A stretch of DNA of 36,137 nt from Candidatus Desulfolinea nitratireducens (GCA_014382535.1 JACNJN010000170.1:1-36137); one strand, 5' to 3'. Positions 1 to 10,452 are shown, counted from the stretch's first letter. The notes: generated by a model from the letters alone, not told the origin. Numbers and translations: made by a program.

Positions 1-340
1 TTATTAAGATGAGGATTTTCCATTTCTTTTTCATAAGTTTTCCTTTATAAAATATTAGATATGGTGTTATTCTGATTCCTTACAAGTTTATTGGAAAGCG
101 GGAAAAAATAAAATATTTGGATAATCCATAGTGGATGTATTCTAGAGTTAAGTTTTTTGCACTTTTTGATCGAATAGACCAAAGGCCAAAGGTACTAGAC
201 TGTTGAAGCTGTCCAAATTTAGGTAAAATAAATACAGCAATTGTTGTATACTGGCAGTATATTGCTAAATGACCATCATAGTTAGATAGCAAAAGGCATC
301 GTCTTTTAAGTAGGCAGGCCAATAGAAGCGAGGTGAGGGT
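1..340. other. AT-rich stretch without a recognised gene
   Basis: No open frame here resembles a known protein. The minus-strand frames overlapping it have no plausible ribosome binding site and look like chance. The stretch is AT-rich and ends in the GAGGTGAGGG-type ribosome binding region of the pilin-like gene. A TATACT at about 246-251 could be a -10 box for that gene, but I see no convincing -35 partner. Confidence 0.5.
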
Positions 341-760
341 ATGAACCGATTCTGTTCTGAAAAACGACCTTCTGAGAAAGGGCAAGGGCTGGTGGAGTAC
401 GCCCTTATTCTGGTATTGGTGTCTGTGGTTGTTCTGGCCGTGTTATTGATATCCGGGCCTACACTTGGCAATGTCTTTACTGAGGTAGTTAGCGCGATAG
501 ATAACCCTGGAGGGGGAGGCGGAGGTGGAGGCGAGGAGGATGTGGTTTCGATTACCACAGCGGCCTATAGCGCAGGGAACTTGCATCTGGATGCCACTTC
601 TGATGGTGGTTATGACCCCGGCGTGACACTGACTGCCTCACCAGGTGGTGTGATGACACAAGCGGGCGGACATTATCACCGCAATATCTCAATAGTCTGT
701 CCATGCACAGTCACTGTCACCTCAAGTGAGGGTGGGTCAAGCATAGTAAATGTACCCTGA
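341..760 (+). CDS. Flp/type IVb pilin-like protein with glycine-rich linker and extra C-terminal domain
   Basis: Encodes 139 residues. Residues 14-40 carry the Flp-pilin signature: a GQGLVEYALIL core, in which Glu is the usual fifth residue of the mature pilin, followed by a hydrophobic Val/Leu-rich helix. Typical Flp pilins are only 50-70 residues. Here the helix is followed by an eight-glycine run (about 57-64) and a roughly 75-residue Ser/Thr/Gly-rich tail that I do not recognise. The protein is probably processed by a TadV-type prepilin peptidase and kept at or outside the membrane. No Tad secretion genes lie nearby, so it is an orphan. The ATG at 341 follows a GAGGTGAGGG purine stretch. 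It could be a pseudopilin or pilin-anchored surface protein rather than a filament subunit. Confidence 0.75.
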   Translation: MNRFCSEKRPSEKGQGLVEYALILVLVSVVVLAVLLISGPTLGNVFTEVVSAIDNPGGGGGGGGEEDVVSITTAAYSAGNLHLDATSDGGYDPGVTLTASPGGVMTQAGGHYHRNISIVCPCTVTVTSSEGGSSIVNVP

Positions 761-864
761 GAATATAAAAACGGAGGCGGTATTGAAAGAGTCGGGGAAG
801 GTTATCTGCAAAATAATCCCGGTTTCCAACCGCTGAATTCTTCCGTTAATCATATGCCAATAAG

Positions 865-899
865 AAAAAGGAGGGCTTCCCACGAAGCCCTCCTTTTTC
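865..899. terminator. Rho-independent terminator (bidirectional)
   Basis: A perfect stem (AAAAAGGAGGGCTTC against GAAGCCCTCCTTTTT) with a three-to-four-base loop is flanked by A and T runs, so it can stop transcription from either side. It lies about 105 bases after the pilin-like gene and about 230 bases past the end of the convergent glycosidase gene. Confidence 0.85.
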
Positions 900-932
900 A
901 ATAATCCCTAGGTATCCATCCTGAAATATCCC

Positions 933-1100
933 GTAGTGGCGACTTTATTGATGTTCACTTAAGTTGGTTAATTATCTCTACGTAAACCGTCCCGCAGGTT
1001 CCCGTGATTGAGATTTTAAAGCAACATAAACCTGCGGGACGCTCATAACCTGTTTATCTGAATATCAATAGTCGCTCTTTACGACTGAAGCCATTACTAC
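933..1100. repeat. Nested inverted-repeat element, about 168 bp
   Basis: The outer left arm GTAGTGGCGACTTTATTGAT (933-952) is complementary, with a gap, to 1060-1074 (ATCAATAGTCG core) and 1090-1100 (GCCATTACTAC). Inside it is a second perfect 12-bp pair, GTCCCGCAGGTT (989-1000) and AACCTGCGGGAC (1029-1040). No ORF is carried. The outer motif resembles the palindrome at 7745-7770, so it is probably a dispersed non-coding repeat. Between 761 and 1126 I see nothing else except the terminator. Confidence 0.65.
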
Positions 1101-1126
1101 AAAAGAATTTTAGAAAGGGTTCAAAG

Positions 1127-2446
1127 TTAATCCGGGAAAATTTTCTCCATCACTTCGGGACAATATTTTTTCAGTGTTTCTGAAGAGATCGAATTTGTTT
1201 TACAGATTTCCTCATATAAATCTGCCGACTTCCTCTTGCGGCGCTTCTGTGTCTCCACATCCAACTCCCAGAGACCAAAACGCTGTGTCCAGCCGCGTTC
1301 CCATTCAAAGTTGTCAACAAGCGACCAGTGGAAATATCCCTTAATCGGCCAATTGAAATTGACCGCCCGCCACATTTGATGGATATGCTCTGCCAGATAG
1401 CGCGGACGCATCTCGTCGGGGGCATCTTCCACGCCGTTTTCGGTGACGATGATATCCTTTTTGAAACGATTTGCCCATTTAAGTGCTTCATAGAAGCCAT
1501 CTGGTTCGTTGGCGATAAAGCCGGTTTCGCTCAGATCGGCATTTTTGGCAAAGGAGCGGCGGCCAAATAATTCACTGGCCATTCTCAGATCAAAGGAGAC
1601 ATAATCACGGGTGTAATAGTTCAAGCCCATAAAATCCTGCGTCCCAGCCGCCTCGGGGATATTAACCCTCCTCCACAGGAATTTTACTTTCCCATCCGTG
1701 ATTGCCCGCGGGAAAAGATCGTTAAATATGCGAGATTGTGTTTTCGTAACCCATCGGTCGAGTGGAGATCTGGGATTCTTAGGATAGAGCGAACGATACT
1801 GATGCGCCATTCCCACACGCGCTTCGCGCTGTACCTCGTGGATGACCTGATAGGCCAGTGCGTGTCCGCGCACTAAATTCACCATCACCTTAAATGCGAC
1901 TTTTAAATCCTTTTTGCCAGGAGGAAAAATACCCGCCACATATCCCATAAATCCGTAAACATTCGGCTCGTTGATCGTCACCCATAAATTAGCATATTCT
2001 TTCAGGGCAGAAACTGTTTTACGCACAAAATCTGCAAATAGCTGTGGCGCTTCATCGCTTTCCCAACCGCCTATTTCCATGAACCAGAGTGGATCTGTAA
2101 AATGATGCAAGGTGACCAACGCCGTCATATTGCGTTCGCGCAAACCGCGCAGCATCTCACGATAGCGATCAAGAGCATTCTCATCCCAACGATCACGCGC
2201 AGGTTGAATACGACTCCATTCTACAGAAAACCGATGTGCATTTTGTCCGGTCTCGGCAGCACGGTCAAAGTCTTCCTTCCAGCGGCCTCCCCACCAATCA
2301 CAGGCCAGCCCCGATCTATGCTCGGTATGCCCTGCTTCTTCCCAGGCATGCCAATTATTATTCGTATTATTACCTTCCACCTGATGTGACGATGTCGCAT
2401 TTCCCCATAAAAAGCCACGAGGAAATTGAAATTTTGCTTTTGCCAT
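1127..2446 (-). CDS. Family 1 glycoside hydrolase (beta-glucosidase/beta-galactosidase type)
   Basis: A 439-residue cytoplasmic TIM-barrel retaining glycosidase that removes beta-linked sugars from small glycosides. The N-terminal FPRGFLWGNATSSHQVEG segment is the GH1 signature. The acid/base Glu160 lies in TINEPN and the nucleophile Glu336 in IVTENG. The C-terminal YFHWSLVDNFEWERGW stretch that lines the sugar site is also present. Length is normal for GH1. I chose the ATG at 2446, preceded by AAGAGAGAGAAA, because family similarity begins immediately after it. A longer frame reaches 2512 but adds 22 residues unlike the family. It lies 83 bases behind rlmB on the same strand. The exact substrate cannot be read from the sequence. 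Confidence 0.93.
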   Translation of the reverse strand: MAKAKFQFPRGFLWGNATSSHQVEGNNTNNNWHAWEEAGHTEHRSGLACDWWGGRWKEDFDRAAETGQNAHRFSVEWSRIQPARDRWDENALDRYREMLRGLRERNMTALVTLHHFTDPLWFMEIGGWESDEAPQLFADFVRKTVSALKEYANLWVTINEPNVYGFMGYVAGIFPPGKKDLKVAFKVMVNLVRGHALAYQVIHEVQREARVGMAHQYRSLYPKNPRSPLDRWVTKTQSRIFNDLFPRAITDGKVKFLWRRVNIPEAAGTQDFMGLNYYTRDYVSFDLRMASELFGRRSFAKNADLSETGFIANEPDGFYEALKWANRFKKDIIVTENGVEDAPDEMRPRYLAEHIHQMWRAVNFNWPIKGYFHWSLVDNFEWERGWTQRFGLWELDVETQKRRKRKSADLYEEICKTNSISSETLKKYCPEVMEKIFPD

Positions 2447-2529
2447 TTTCTCTCTCTTTATCCTTGTTGTAATGCTCTGCGTTGCAACATTTGCCAAACC
2501 AACGCGGAGCATTGGTTTTAGGATGACTA

Positions 2530-3270
2530 CTATTTATTTTTTCTTGCCAAATATGCCAGGTAAAGAGCGACTGATCCGGCAACTGCCGCGTTGAGCGACT
2601 CGATCTCACCTTGCATGGGTAGTTTCATGAGTAGATCACAGGATTTGCGGACGAGTGGACGCATCCCGTGCCCCTCCGAGCCGACGACGATCCCCACTGC
2701 CCCATCCAGCCGGATCTCTCCCGGACTTTGGGCTTGCTCGTCGTTACCCTCGAGGCCGATGATCCACGCCCCGGCGTCTTTTAGTGTGGTGATCGCCTGG
2801 GCAAGATTTGCCTGGACAATCAGCAGATGTTCGCTCGCCCCGGATGAGGCATTCACCACCGAAGCTGTGATCTGCGCCGTCCGCGCAAGGGGGATGACAA
2901 CCCCATGCACACCAACGGATTCAGCTGTCCGCAGGAGCGTACCGAAATTTTGGGGGTCCTGGAGGGTGTCGAGGAGCAGCACAAAGAGTGGCTCGCCTCG
3001 TTTTTCGGCGCGATCCAAAATATCCAGGACATTATGATAAGGGTAGCCGCTAACTTCCAGCGCAATGCCCTGATTATTGGGAGCGATCTTATCCATGCGT
3101 TTGCGCGGAGCACGGATAACCTTCACCTTTTGCGCCTGTGCCATTTGAATGATCTCACCCAAACGACCTTTTTCCTGCGCGCCCTCGCTGACCAATAGTT
3201 GAAAAAACTGCCGCCTTTTGGCGCGCAGTGTTTCGTAAACCGGATTCCGTCCGTAAATGAATTCTTTCAT
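2530..3270 (-). CDS. rlmB: 23S rRNA (guanosine-2'-O-)-methyltransferase RlmB, SpoU/TrmH family
   Basis: Encodes 246 residues. An N-terminal substrate-binding domain (FIYGRNPVYETLRA, residues 4-17) precedes the knotted SPOUT methyltransferase domain. Motif 1 NFGTLLRTAESVG starts at Asn108 and contains Arg114. Motif 2 is VVGSEGHGM (about 196-203) and motif 3 is SLNAAVAGSVALY (from 225). Together they bind S-adenosylmethionine in the trefoil knot. The likely target is G2251 of 23S rRNA, based on family membership. Length is typical. It is transcribed away from the GGDEF-EAL gene, with about 110 bases of shared promoter region. Confidence 0.92.
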   Translation of the reverse strand: MKEFIYGRNPVYETLRAKRRQFFQLLVSEGAQEKGRLGEIIQMAQAQKVKVIRAPRKRMDKIAPNNQGIALEVSGYPYHNVLDILDRAEKRGEPLFVLLLDTLQDPQNFGTLLRTAESVGVHGVVIPLARTAQITASVVNASSGASEHLLIVQANLAQAITTLKDAGAWIIGLEGNDEQAQSPGEIRLDGAVGIVVGSEGHGMRPLVRKSCDLLMKLPMQGEIESLNAAVAGSVALYLAYLARKNK

Positions 3271-3339
3271 GCGCTTATTTTACCCGCAAAAGCACTGACA
3301 CACCTTCCATATTGCATGGAGTGAACTTCAATATATAGG

Positions 3340-3345
3340 TATAAT
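3340..3345 (+). promoter_or_regulatory. Candidate -10 box upstream of the GGDEF-EAL gene
   Basis: A consensus TATAAT lies 38 bases before the ATG at 3383. No good -35 element is present at 16-18 bases. A GGAG about 16-17 bases before the ATG is the only ribosome binding candidate and is unusually far away, so translation may be weak. Confidence 0.45.
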
Positions 3346-3382
3346 GGTAATAGTACCCTGGTAGGAGTATTATTATAAATTT

Positions 3383-5245
3383 ATGAAAAGCCCTTCACTT
3401 CGCAATTTTCTTCTTTCTGTTTTGGGGAAGTTAATTGAACCTCATCCTTCAATAAAAGACCAAAGAAAGAGATTGGAAGCGAAAATGGTTTCTTTCATGG
3501 TATTAGTAATGATAGTTGGGATTGTCCTGAATTATATATTTTCCAAGGGACTTACCATTTATACCCTAATAGGTATTGGACTCGGCTACATTATCAGCCG
3601 CACAAAATATTATCAAATCTCGATTTATTTGCTTATTGGAGGTTTGCTCGCATCCACAATTTATTCGATATTGGTGGGTCGTGAATTTGATAGCCATACA
3701 ATATTCATACATGTTGCCTGGCTTTCCCTTTCGCTGGTTTTTGCAAGTATTCTTCTGACAGTTAGAAAATCAATTTTTGTAGCCATTATTCATTTAGTTG
3801 CCATTTTCTCTCTTGCGTATTTTGTTCCCGATATTGATCTAAGGGCAATTGGTGTTTCAATTGGATTTCTTTTGGTATTTTCTTCCCTCTTGATTACCAC
3901 CATGCAGCTACGAAATTTACTAGAAGAAACCAGACAAGAAGAAATCAGCATTCAGGCTACCCATGACCAACTGACTGGTTTGCCAAATCGTATTTTATTC
4001 CATGATCGTTTAGAGCAAGCCCTGGCCCGGGCCGAAAGAAGAAAAACGATCTTTTCTGTTTTATATCTGGATCTGGATAATTTCAAATATGTAAATGATG
4101 AGTATAGTCATGATGACGGAGATCGAACGCTAAGAATAATAGCGGAGCGGATTAAAAAGTGTATTCGTAATTCAGATACTGCCGGACGGATTTCTGGGGA
4201 TGAATTTCTTGTTTTGCTTGAAAATATTGAAAACTCCGAAAACGCAGCCGCAATATCTCAAAAGATTCTTGACGCCATATCAAGGCCAATCACAAGTAAT
4301 GGCCCAGAGATCATGATAACTGCCAGTATTGGGATTACAATTTATCCAGAAGACGGGAAAACCAATGTTGAGTTAATGCAAAACGCAGATATAGCGATGT
4401 ATTATGCTAAATCAGAGGGCAAGAATTCCTTCTCCTTTTTTAGGCCTGAAATGAAATCGGAGATCCTCAAAAATATAGCACTGAGCAAAAACTTACAAAC
4501 TGCACATGATAATAATGAATTCTATCTTGAATACCAACCCCAATATGATATTCGCACAGAAAAAGTATTTGGCGCTGAGGCGTTAATTAGATGGAGACAT
4601 CCCCAACAAGGGCTCATCAAACCACGCGAGTTTATTTCTGTTGCAGAAAATAATGGGATGATCATCCCAATTGGGGAATGGGTGATTAAGGATGTGCTAT
4701 CGCTTCAAAATAATTTTGAAAATTCTTCCCGGCAAAGAGTTCGAATATCGGTAAACGTCTCGGGGCGCCAAATCAAAGACCCCCATTTTATAAAAAAACT
4801 TGATGAAATCATTACCACCTCAAAGATCAACCCAAATTGCCTTGAATTGGAGATCACAGAAGGTACTATTTTTGAGAATTATGACCAAACTGTTTCTGTT
4901 CTAAAAGAAATAAGATCCTTAGGTATCCGGTTAGCGATTGATAACTTTGGTACCGGCTATTCATCTTTATGCCATTTAGAAAGTCTTCCGTTTGACACAT
5001 TAAAAATTGATAGTTCCTTTATCCATAGAATTTCAAATCCGAAGGTGAGCCCGCCAATATTAACAGGCATAATTTCAATTGCGGCTGACTTAGGTTTAGA
5101 GGTAATTGCAGAGGGAGTTGAAAACAGGACTCAGCTAGAATTCCTGAGGGCCAGTGGTTGTTATTTGGTTCAGGGATATCTTTTAAAACCATCTCTTGAC
5201 CAAAACAAGTTTATAAACCTTTTAGCCAAACAACATATTGAATGA
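3383..5245 (+). CDS. Membrane-anchored GGDEF-EAL cyclic-di-GMP enzyme
   Basis: Encodes 620 residues. Residues about 35-180 form five or six membrane helices without a recognisable ligand-binding fold. A GGDEF domain follows (about 195-355), opening with DQLTGLPNR and carrying LDLDNFKYVND. Its signature is SGDEF at 271-275 rather than GGDEF. The EAL domain (about 370-615) keeps E399 in GAEALIRW, NVSGRQ, EITEG, KIDSSF and AEGVEN, but loop 6 reads DNFGTGYSS in place of the usual DDFGTGYSS. It should make or break cyclic di-GMP at the inner face of the membrane. The EAL half looks largely complete, so net phosphodiesterase activity is plausible. The GGDEF half may be active or may only bind GTP. 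It is a stand-alone gene with convergent neighbours. Confidence 0.93.
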   Translation: MKSPSLRNFLLSVLGKLIEPHPSIKDQRKRLEAKMVSFMVLVMIVGIVLNYIFSKGLTIYTLIGIGLGYIISRTKYYQISIYLLIGGLLASTIYSILVGREFDSHTIFIHVAWLSLSLVFASILLTVRKSIFVAIIHLVAIFSLAYFVPDIDLRAIGVSIGFLLVFSSLLITTMQLRNLLEETRQEEISIQATHDQLTGLPNRILFHDRLEQALARAERRKTIFSVLYLDLDNFKYVNDEYSHDDGDRTLRIIAERIKKCIRNSDTAGRISGDEFLVLLENIENSENAAAISQKILDAISRPITSNGPEIMITASIGITIYPEDGKTNVELMQNADIAMYYAKSEGKNSFSFFRPEMKSEILKNIALSKNLQTAHDNNEFYLEYQPQYDIRTEKVFGAEALIRWRHPQQGLIKPREFISVAENNGMIIPIGEWVIKDVLSLQNNFENSSRQRVRISVNVSGRQIKDPHFIKKLDEIITTSKINPNCLELEITEGTIFENYDQTVSVLKEIRSLGIRLAIDNFGTGYSSLCHLESLPFDTLKIDSSFIHRISNPKVSPPILTGIISIAADLGLEVIAEGVENRTQLEFLRASGCYLVQGYLLKPSLDQNKFINLLAKQHIE

Positions 5246-5301
5246 GCTACCCTCTGGTTGAGAATAATTTCGCAATAAATCCTTATTTGGAGTTCGGGTC
5301 C

Positions 5302-7635
5302 TTAGCTGTATTTTGCCAAATCCTTTGCCATTTCTCTCAGTCGTTTGTCTGCATGCTCAAAAATGGTATCTGATTCACCAGTCAGTACCTCGATCCCATC
5401 TTCAATGGTTTCGACAGCCCAGACGTGAAACTCACCATTTTTTACAGCATCTAAAACATCTTGCTTTAACATCAGATTATTTACATTGCTGGCCGGGATC
5501 ATCACTCCCTGATCGCCTGTCAAACCTTTGAGTTTGCAAATTTCAAAAAAACCTTCGATTTTTTGGTTGACCCCACCAATCGCCTGCACCTCCCCTTTTT
5601 GGTTAACGGACCCAGTCACCGCAACTTCCTGCTTGATCGGAACCTCTGCCAATGCAGACAAAATAGCGTATAACTCCGTACTGGAGGCGCTGTCACCATC
5701 AATGCCCCCGTAATTTTGTTCGAATGCCAGGTGCGCGTTCAAGCTCAGCGGTTTATTCCGGGCAAATTTTTGAGCCAGATATCCAGAGATGATCAGAACA
5801 CCTTTTGTATGGGTCGGGCCGCTCATATTGGCTTCACGCTCAACGTTGACCACGCCCTGCTTTCCCAGCCCAATATTGGCCGTTATCCGGCTGGGTTGTC
5901 CAAAACTGAGATCGCCTAATTGCAACACAGATAGACCATTGATCTGCCCAATCTTCTCCCCACCGACTTCAATCTTGATCTTGTCATCAGCAATCCTCTC
6001 CCGCAAACGATCCTGTATCAGGCTGGCCCGGTAATAACGTTCTTCAATCGTATTATTAATATGGCTAGCTGTAATGAGCTCAGCGTTTTCCTTTCCAGCG
6101 TAATAATTTGCTTCGCGGATCACATCAGCGAGATCGCCGAATCTTGTGGAAAGTTTTCTTTGGTCATCAGCCAATCTTGAACCATGGTCAACAATTCGCG
6201 CCAGACCAGATTGATCAACATGCCTGAGATTTTCATATTCACAAAGCGTACAAACAAAAGAGACATATTCCTGAATGCGCTCATCGTTTCGTTCCATTTG
6301 TGAATCGAAATCAGCCTTCACTTTGAACATTTCCCTGAAATCATCATCATGCGCCAGCAATAATTGGTATGTATCCGGACGACCAATTAAGATCACCTTC
6401 ACATTTAGCGGGATAGGTTCTGGACGTAAACTTTTCGTTGTGAAAACGGAACGTTCCCCTGGTTGCTCAATGCTGATCTCACGGTTGAGCAAGCTACGTT
6501 TCAGGCTCTCCCAGGTAAATGGGTTTTTGAGCACATCTTCAGCGGGCAATACGAGATAGCCACCATTTGCCTGGTGTAGGGATCCACCTCGAATCAAAGT
6601 GAAATCTGTTACCAACGCCCCCATAAAGGCTTCTTGTTCTATGCGCCCAAAGAGATTTGTATAGGTTGGGTTTAGCTCTACTACAACAGGTGCCCCTTTA
6701 ACTTTAGAGTTATCGACCAGCAAATTTACCTGATATTTATTTGTCTGTGGTTTTGCCGGGGCAGACTTCGGTTGAGTCTCCTCTTTTAGTTCTGTTTTGA
6801 ATTGCGAAAGATTTTCCAGCACATCATGATGAAGGGAATCCAGATGAGATAATACATCTGGAATATCTTTGTATTTTTCTTTTAGATTATCTACGAGATG
6901 ATGAAGCACAAAATGTGCCACTTCCTGGTCAAGTTGGGCATGTGCTTCTTGCGCTTTACTATCCAATTCCTGTGTTTGACGTACAGCCGCCTCTATCTCG
7001 CCCTGAAGTTGCTCCTGTTTCTTGAGGAATTGCTCCTGTTCAGCCTCATCCAGTTTTAGAAAATCTTCCTCGCTGATAGGCTTACCATCTTTAAGCGGTA
7101 AGGCCATAATTCCCCTTGCGGACATTTGCAAATCGAAGCCCTTCTCTTTTGAGATTTTGCCAAGCTCCTTGAAGAGTTGCTCCTTTTGCTCTTGAAAACC
7201 CCCAAGAGTAGCCTCAAGCTGGGTACGATAGCTCTCACCCTCAAAAGCAGCTCGAATATCTGCCGTAGCCGATTTGTTTAATGATTCCAGATCTTTCTCG
7301 TATTCGGATGCTCTGCCAGCGGGCAGGCGAATGGCATGGGGACGGTAGTTATCATCAAAATTGTGAACATAGCACCAATCTGAAGGCGTTTTTTTATTAG
7401 TAGCAATACTCTCCAAAAAACGCTCTACTGCTGTTGTGCGCCCTGTTCCCGAGACACCAGCAGCGAAGATATTAAAGCCATGATCTTGAATGTCCAGACC
7501 AAAGCGCATGGCGTGAACGGCCCGTTCCTGGCCAAAAATAGTTCTTTGGGGTTTAACATCAGCACTACTTTTACAGCTCAACGAAAGTGGATCGCAGGTA
7601 TTGTGTAATTTGCTGACTGCCAGTTCTTCAATCAT
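5302..7635 (-). CDS. LonH/YcbZ-type ATP-dependent protease (AAA_32 plus Lon proteolytic domain)
   Basis: Encodes 777 residues. An N-terminal ATPase region has a P-loop GVSGTGRT at residues 60-67, with Arg where a lysine is canonical. A long Glu/Gln/Lys-rich, probably coiled-coil, region (about 150-290) interrupts it. The C-terminal S16 peptidase domain carries the Ser-Lys dyad: Ser649 in GIDGDSASS and Lys692 in GVNQKIEGF. The domain order matches Lon-like proteases of the AAA_32 family rather than classical LonA, as there is no LAN domain. The ATG at 7635 follows AGAAAGGAAA. It faces the GGDEF-EAL gene tail to tail with only 56 bases between them. It presumably degrades cytoplasmic proteins; substrates are unknown. 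The Arg in the P-loop may reduce or alter ATP hydrolysis. Confidence 0.9.
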   Translation of the reverse strand: MIEELAVSKLHNTCDPLSLSCKSSADVKPQRTIFGQERAVHAMRFGLDIQDHGFNIFAAGVSGTGRTTAVERFLESIATNKKTPSDWCYVHNFDDNYRPHAIRLPAGRASEYEKDLESLNKSATADIRAAFEGESYRTQLEATLGGFQEQKEQLFKELGKISKEKGFDLQMSARGIMALPLKDGKPISEEDFLKLDEAEQEQFLKKQEQLQGEIEAAVRQTQELDSKAQEAHAQLDQEVAHFVLHHLVDNLKEKYKDIPDVLSHLDSLHHDVLENLSQFKTELKEETQPKSAPAKPQTNKYQVNLLVDNSKVKGAPVVVELNPTYTNLFGRIEQEAFMGALVTDFTLIRGGSLHQANGGYLVLPAEDVLKNPFTWESLKRSLLNREISIEQPGERSVFTTKSLRPEPIPLNVKVILIGRPDTYQLLLAHDDDFREMFKVKADFDSQMERNDERIQEYVSFVCTLCEYENLRHVDQSGLARIVDHGSRLADDQRKLSTRFGDLADVIREANYYAGKENAELITASHINNTIEERYYRASLIQDRLRERIADDKIKIEVGGEKIGQINGLSVLQLGDLSFGQPSRITANIGLGKQGVVNVEREANMSGPTHTKGVLIISGYLAQKFARNKPLSLNAHLAFEQNYGGIDGDSASSTELYAILSALAEVPIKQEVAVTGSVNQKGEVQAIGGVNQKIEGFFEICKLKGLTGDQGVMIPASNVNNLMLKQDVLDAVKNGEFHVWAVETIEDGIEVLTGESDTIFEHADKRLREMAKDLAKYS

Positions 7636-7744
7636 GATTTTTCCTTTCTCCCATCTGCCCTTTGGGAGTATACCATTTTGGGAATTTATTAGCCTAAAAG
7701 CTTCTGGTTTGATGTTTTGAAAAGGGGATTTATTTCCTCTTTTG

Positions 7745-7770
7745 GTAGTAGCGACTAAAGTCGTAACTAC
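7745..7770. repeat. Short palindrome GTAGT..ACTAC
   Basis: GTAGTAGCGACT pairs imperfectly with AGTCGTAACTAC around a short centre. The same GTAGT-GCGACT motif forms the outer arms of the element at 933-1100. It lies just beyond the cysS terminator, in a gap of about 200 bases with no gene. Confidence 0.6.
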
Positions 7771-7783
7771 AACGGATTATAAA

Positions 7784-7811
7784 AAAAATCGCGCTAAAAA
7801 GCGCGATTTTT
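7784..7811 (-). terminator. Terminator of the PIN-TRAM/cysS operon
   Basis: A perfect 11-bp stem AAAAATCGCGC / GCGCGATTTTT with a six-base loop lies 30 bases past the cysS stop. On the minus strand the stem ends in a T run, as expected for intrinsic termination. Confidence 0.85.
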
Positions 7812-7840
7812 GTGTGAGGGAAGGCGTAGATTAAGATGTT

Positions 7841-9232
<1,392 letters not shown>

Positions 9233-10321
9233 TTATTCTTCCTTATTATCAACCTGTTCACTTATGCGAGCGAAGATCATTCGTCCAGCAGCAGTTTGAA
9301 GCACTTTCGTTACGCTGACATCGCTGTATTCGCCGATCTCATCATGTCCATTCTCGACGACAACCATGGTACCATCTTCCATATAACCGACACCCTGATC
9401 GCGTTCTTTGCCTTCTTGAATAATATTGATGTGCAGGAACTCTCCAGGAAGTACTACTGATTTGACTGCATTCGCCAACTCGTTGATATTAAGAACGGTG
9501 ACGCCTTGCAGCTCAGCAATGCGATTTAGGTTATAGTCGTTGGTCAGCACTGGACATTTGAGTTGTCGCGCGAGGACAACCAGCTTGCTATCCACCTCCC
9601 GAACACCGTCCACGTCAATATCACTGATGCGTACCATCACGTTTGAGTCTTTCTGCAAATTAGAGAGTACTTCCATACCCCTGCGGCCACGTTGGCGGCG
9701 CAATCCATCTGGAGAATCGGCGACATACTGTAATTCGTTTAATACAAAACGCGGAATAAGCAAGGTGCCAGGCAAAAAGCCGGTGCTGGCAATATCAGAA
9801 ATCCGCCCGTCAATGATCACACTTGTATCGAGCAAAATAGTGCGATTTATCTTTGACCAACTGTTCCCATTGCCATTTCCGCTATCGGTATTATCTCCGC
9901 GGTTTGTTATGGATGAGATCATACCCATGATGTCGCCTTGACGCATTACAAATATGGAAACACCCAAATATCCAAAGACTAAAACGCCCACGAAAGGAGC
10001 AATATCCCCAATAATATTGGGCAGCGTCGAAAGAGGGAATGCCAAAAGCGCAGCGACAATCAGCCCGCAAAAAAGTCCCATCAATGCGGCGAATAGTGTT
10101 TCAGCGGCGATCCGTCCCAGCAAGGAGCGGAGAGTTCGCATGGGGCGCGTTGTGACATAAGGCGTCAGGATTAGCCCGATCAACGCACCTATTAGCGCAA
10201 AGGTAATTACGTAAGTTGTCGTCAAAGATTCGTTAAGTTGACCGAGTTCAATCCCTGCATATGCGCCCGCGATTGCCAAACCTGCCATGCCAAAAAGACG
10301 GAAAATAATTTCCACACTCAT
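9233..10321 (-). CDS. PIN-TRAM membrane protein, YacL-like putative RNase
   Basis: Encodes 362 residues. Four membrane helices occupy about residues 8-125. A cytoplasmic PIN nuclease domain (about 160-285) has the acidic metal site Asp165, Glu196, Asp244 and Asp262. A C-terminal TRAM domain, a probable RNA-binding beta barrel, spans about 292-353. This is the architecture of B. subtilis YacL. I chose the ATG at 10321 because it has a GGAGG seven bases upstream. A longer frame to 10393 adds 24 residues with no family likeness. It is the first gene of the pair with cysS, which also fits a role in RNA metabolism. RNA substrates are unknown. Confidence 0.92.
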   Translation of the reverse strand: MSVEIIFRLFGMAGLAIAGAYAGIELGQLNESLTTTYVITFALIGALIGLILTPYVTTRPMRTLRSLLGRIAAETLFAALMGLFCGLIVAALLAFPLSTLPNIIGDIAPFVGVLVFGYLGVSIFVMRQGDIMGMISSITNRGDNTDSGNGNGNSWSKINRTILLDTSVIIDGRISDIASTGFLPGTLLIPRFVLNELQYVADSPDGLRRQRGRRGMEVLSNLQKDSNVMVRISDIDVDGVREVDSKLVVLARQLKCPVLTNDYNLNRIAELQGVTVLNINELANAVKSVVLPGEFLHINIIQEGKERDQGVGYMEDGTMVVVENGHDEIGEYSDVSVTKVLQTAAGRMIFARISEQVDNKEE

Positions 10322-10452
10322 AATAAGGCCTCCAGAAAAATAAAAAAATAAAAAATGCTTTTGGATAATAGCATGCCTGTTACTCTCCGTCAATCATATG
10401 CTTCTTTATGATGTTTATGAAAAAACATAAATTTTGTTTGTAGAATCGCTCA

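Noticed and set aside
265-558. Minus-strand ORF with a polyproline run
   Set aside because: It is the reverse of the glycine-rich pilin linker, has no ribosome binding site and no likeness to a protein family.
2444-2512. Longer N-terminus for the GH1 enzyme
   Set aside because: The 22 added residues do not resemble the family, and an internal ATG with a purine-rich leader sits right before the conserved start.
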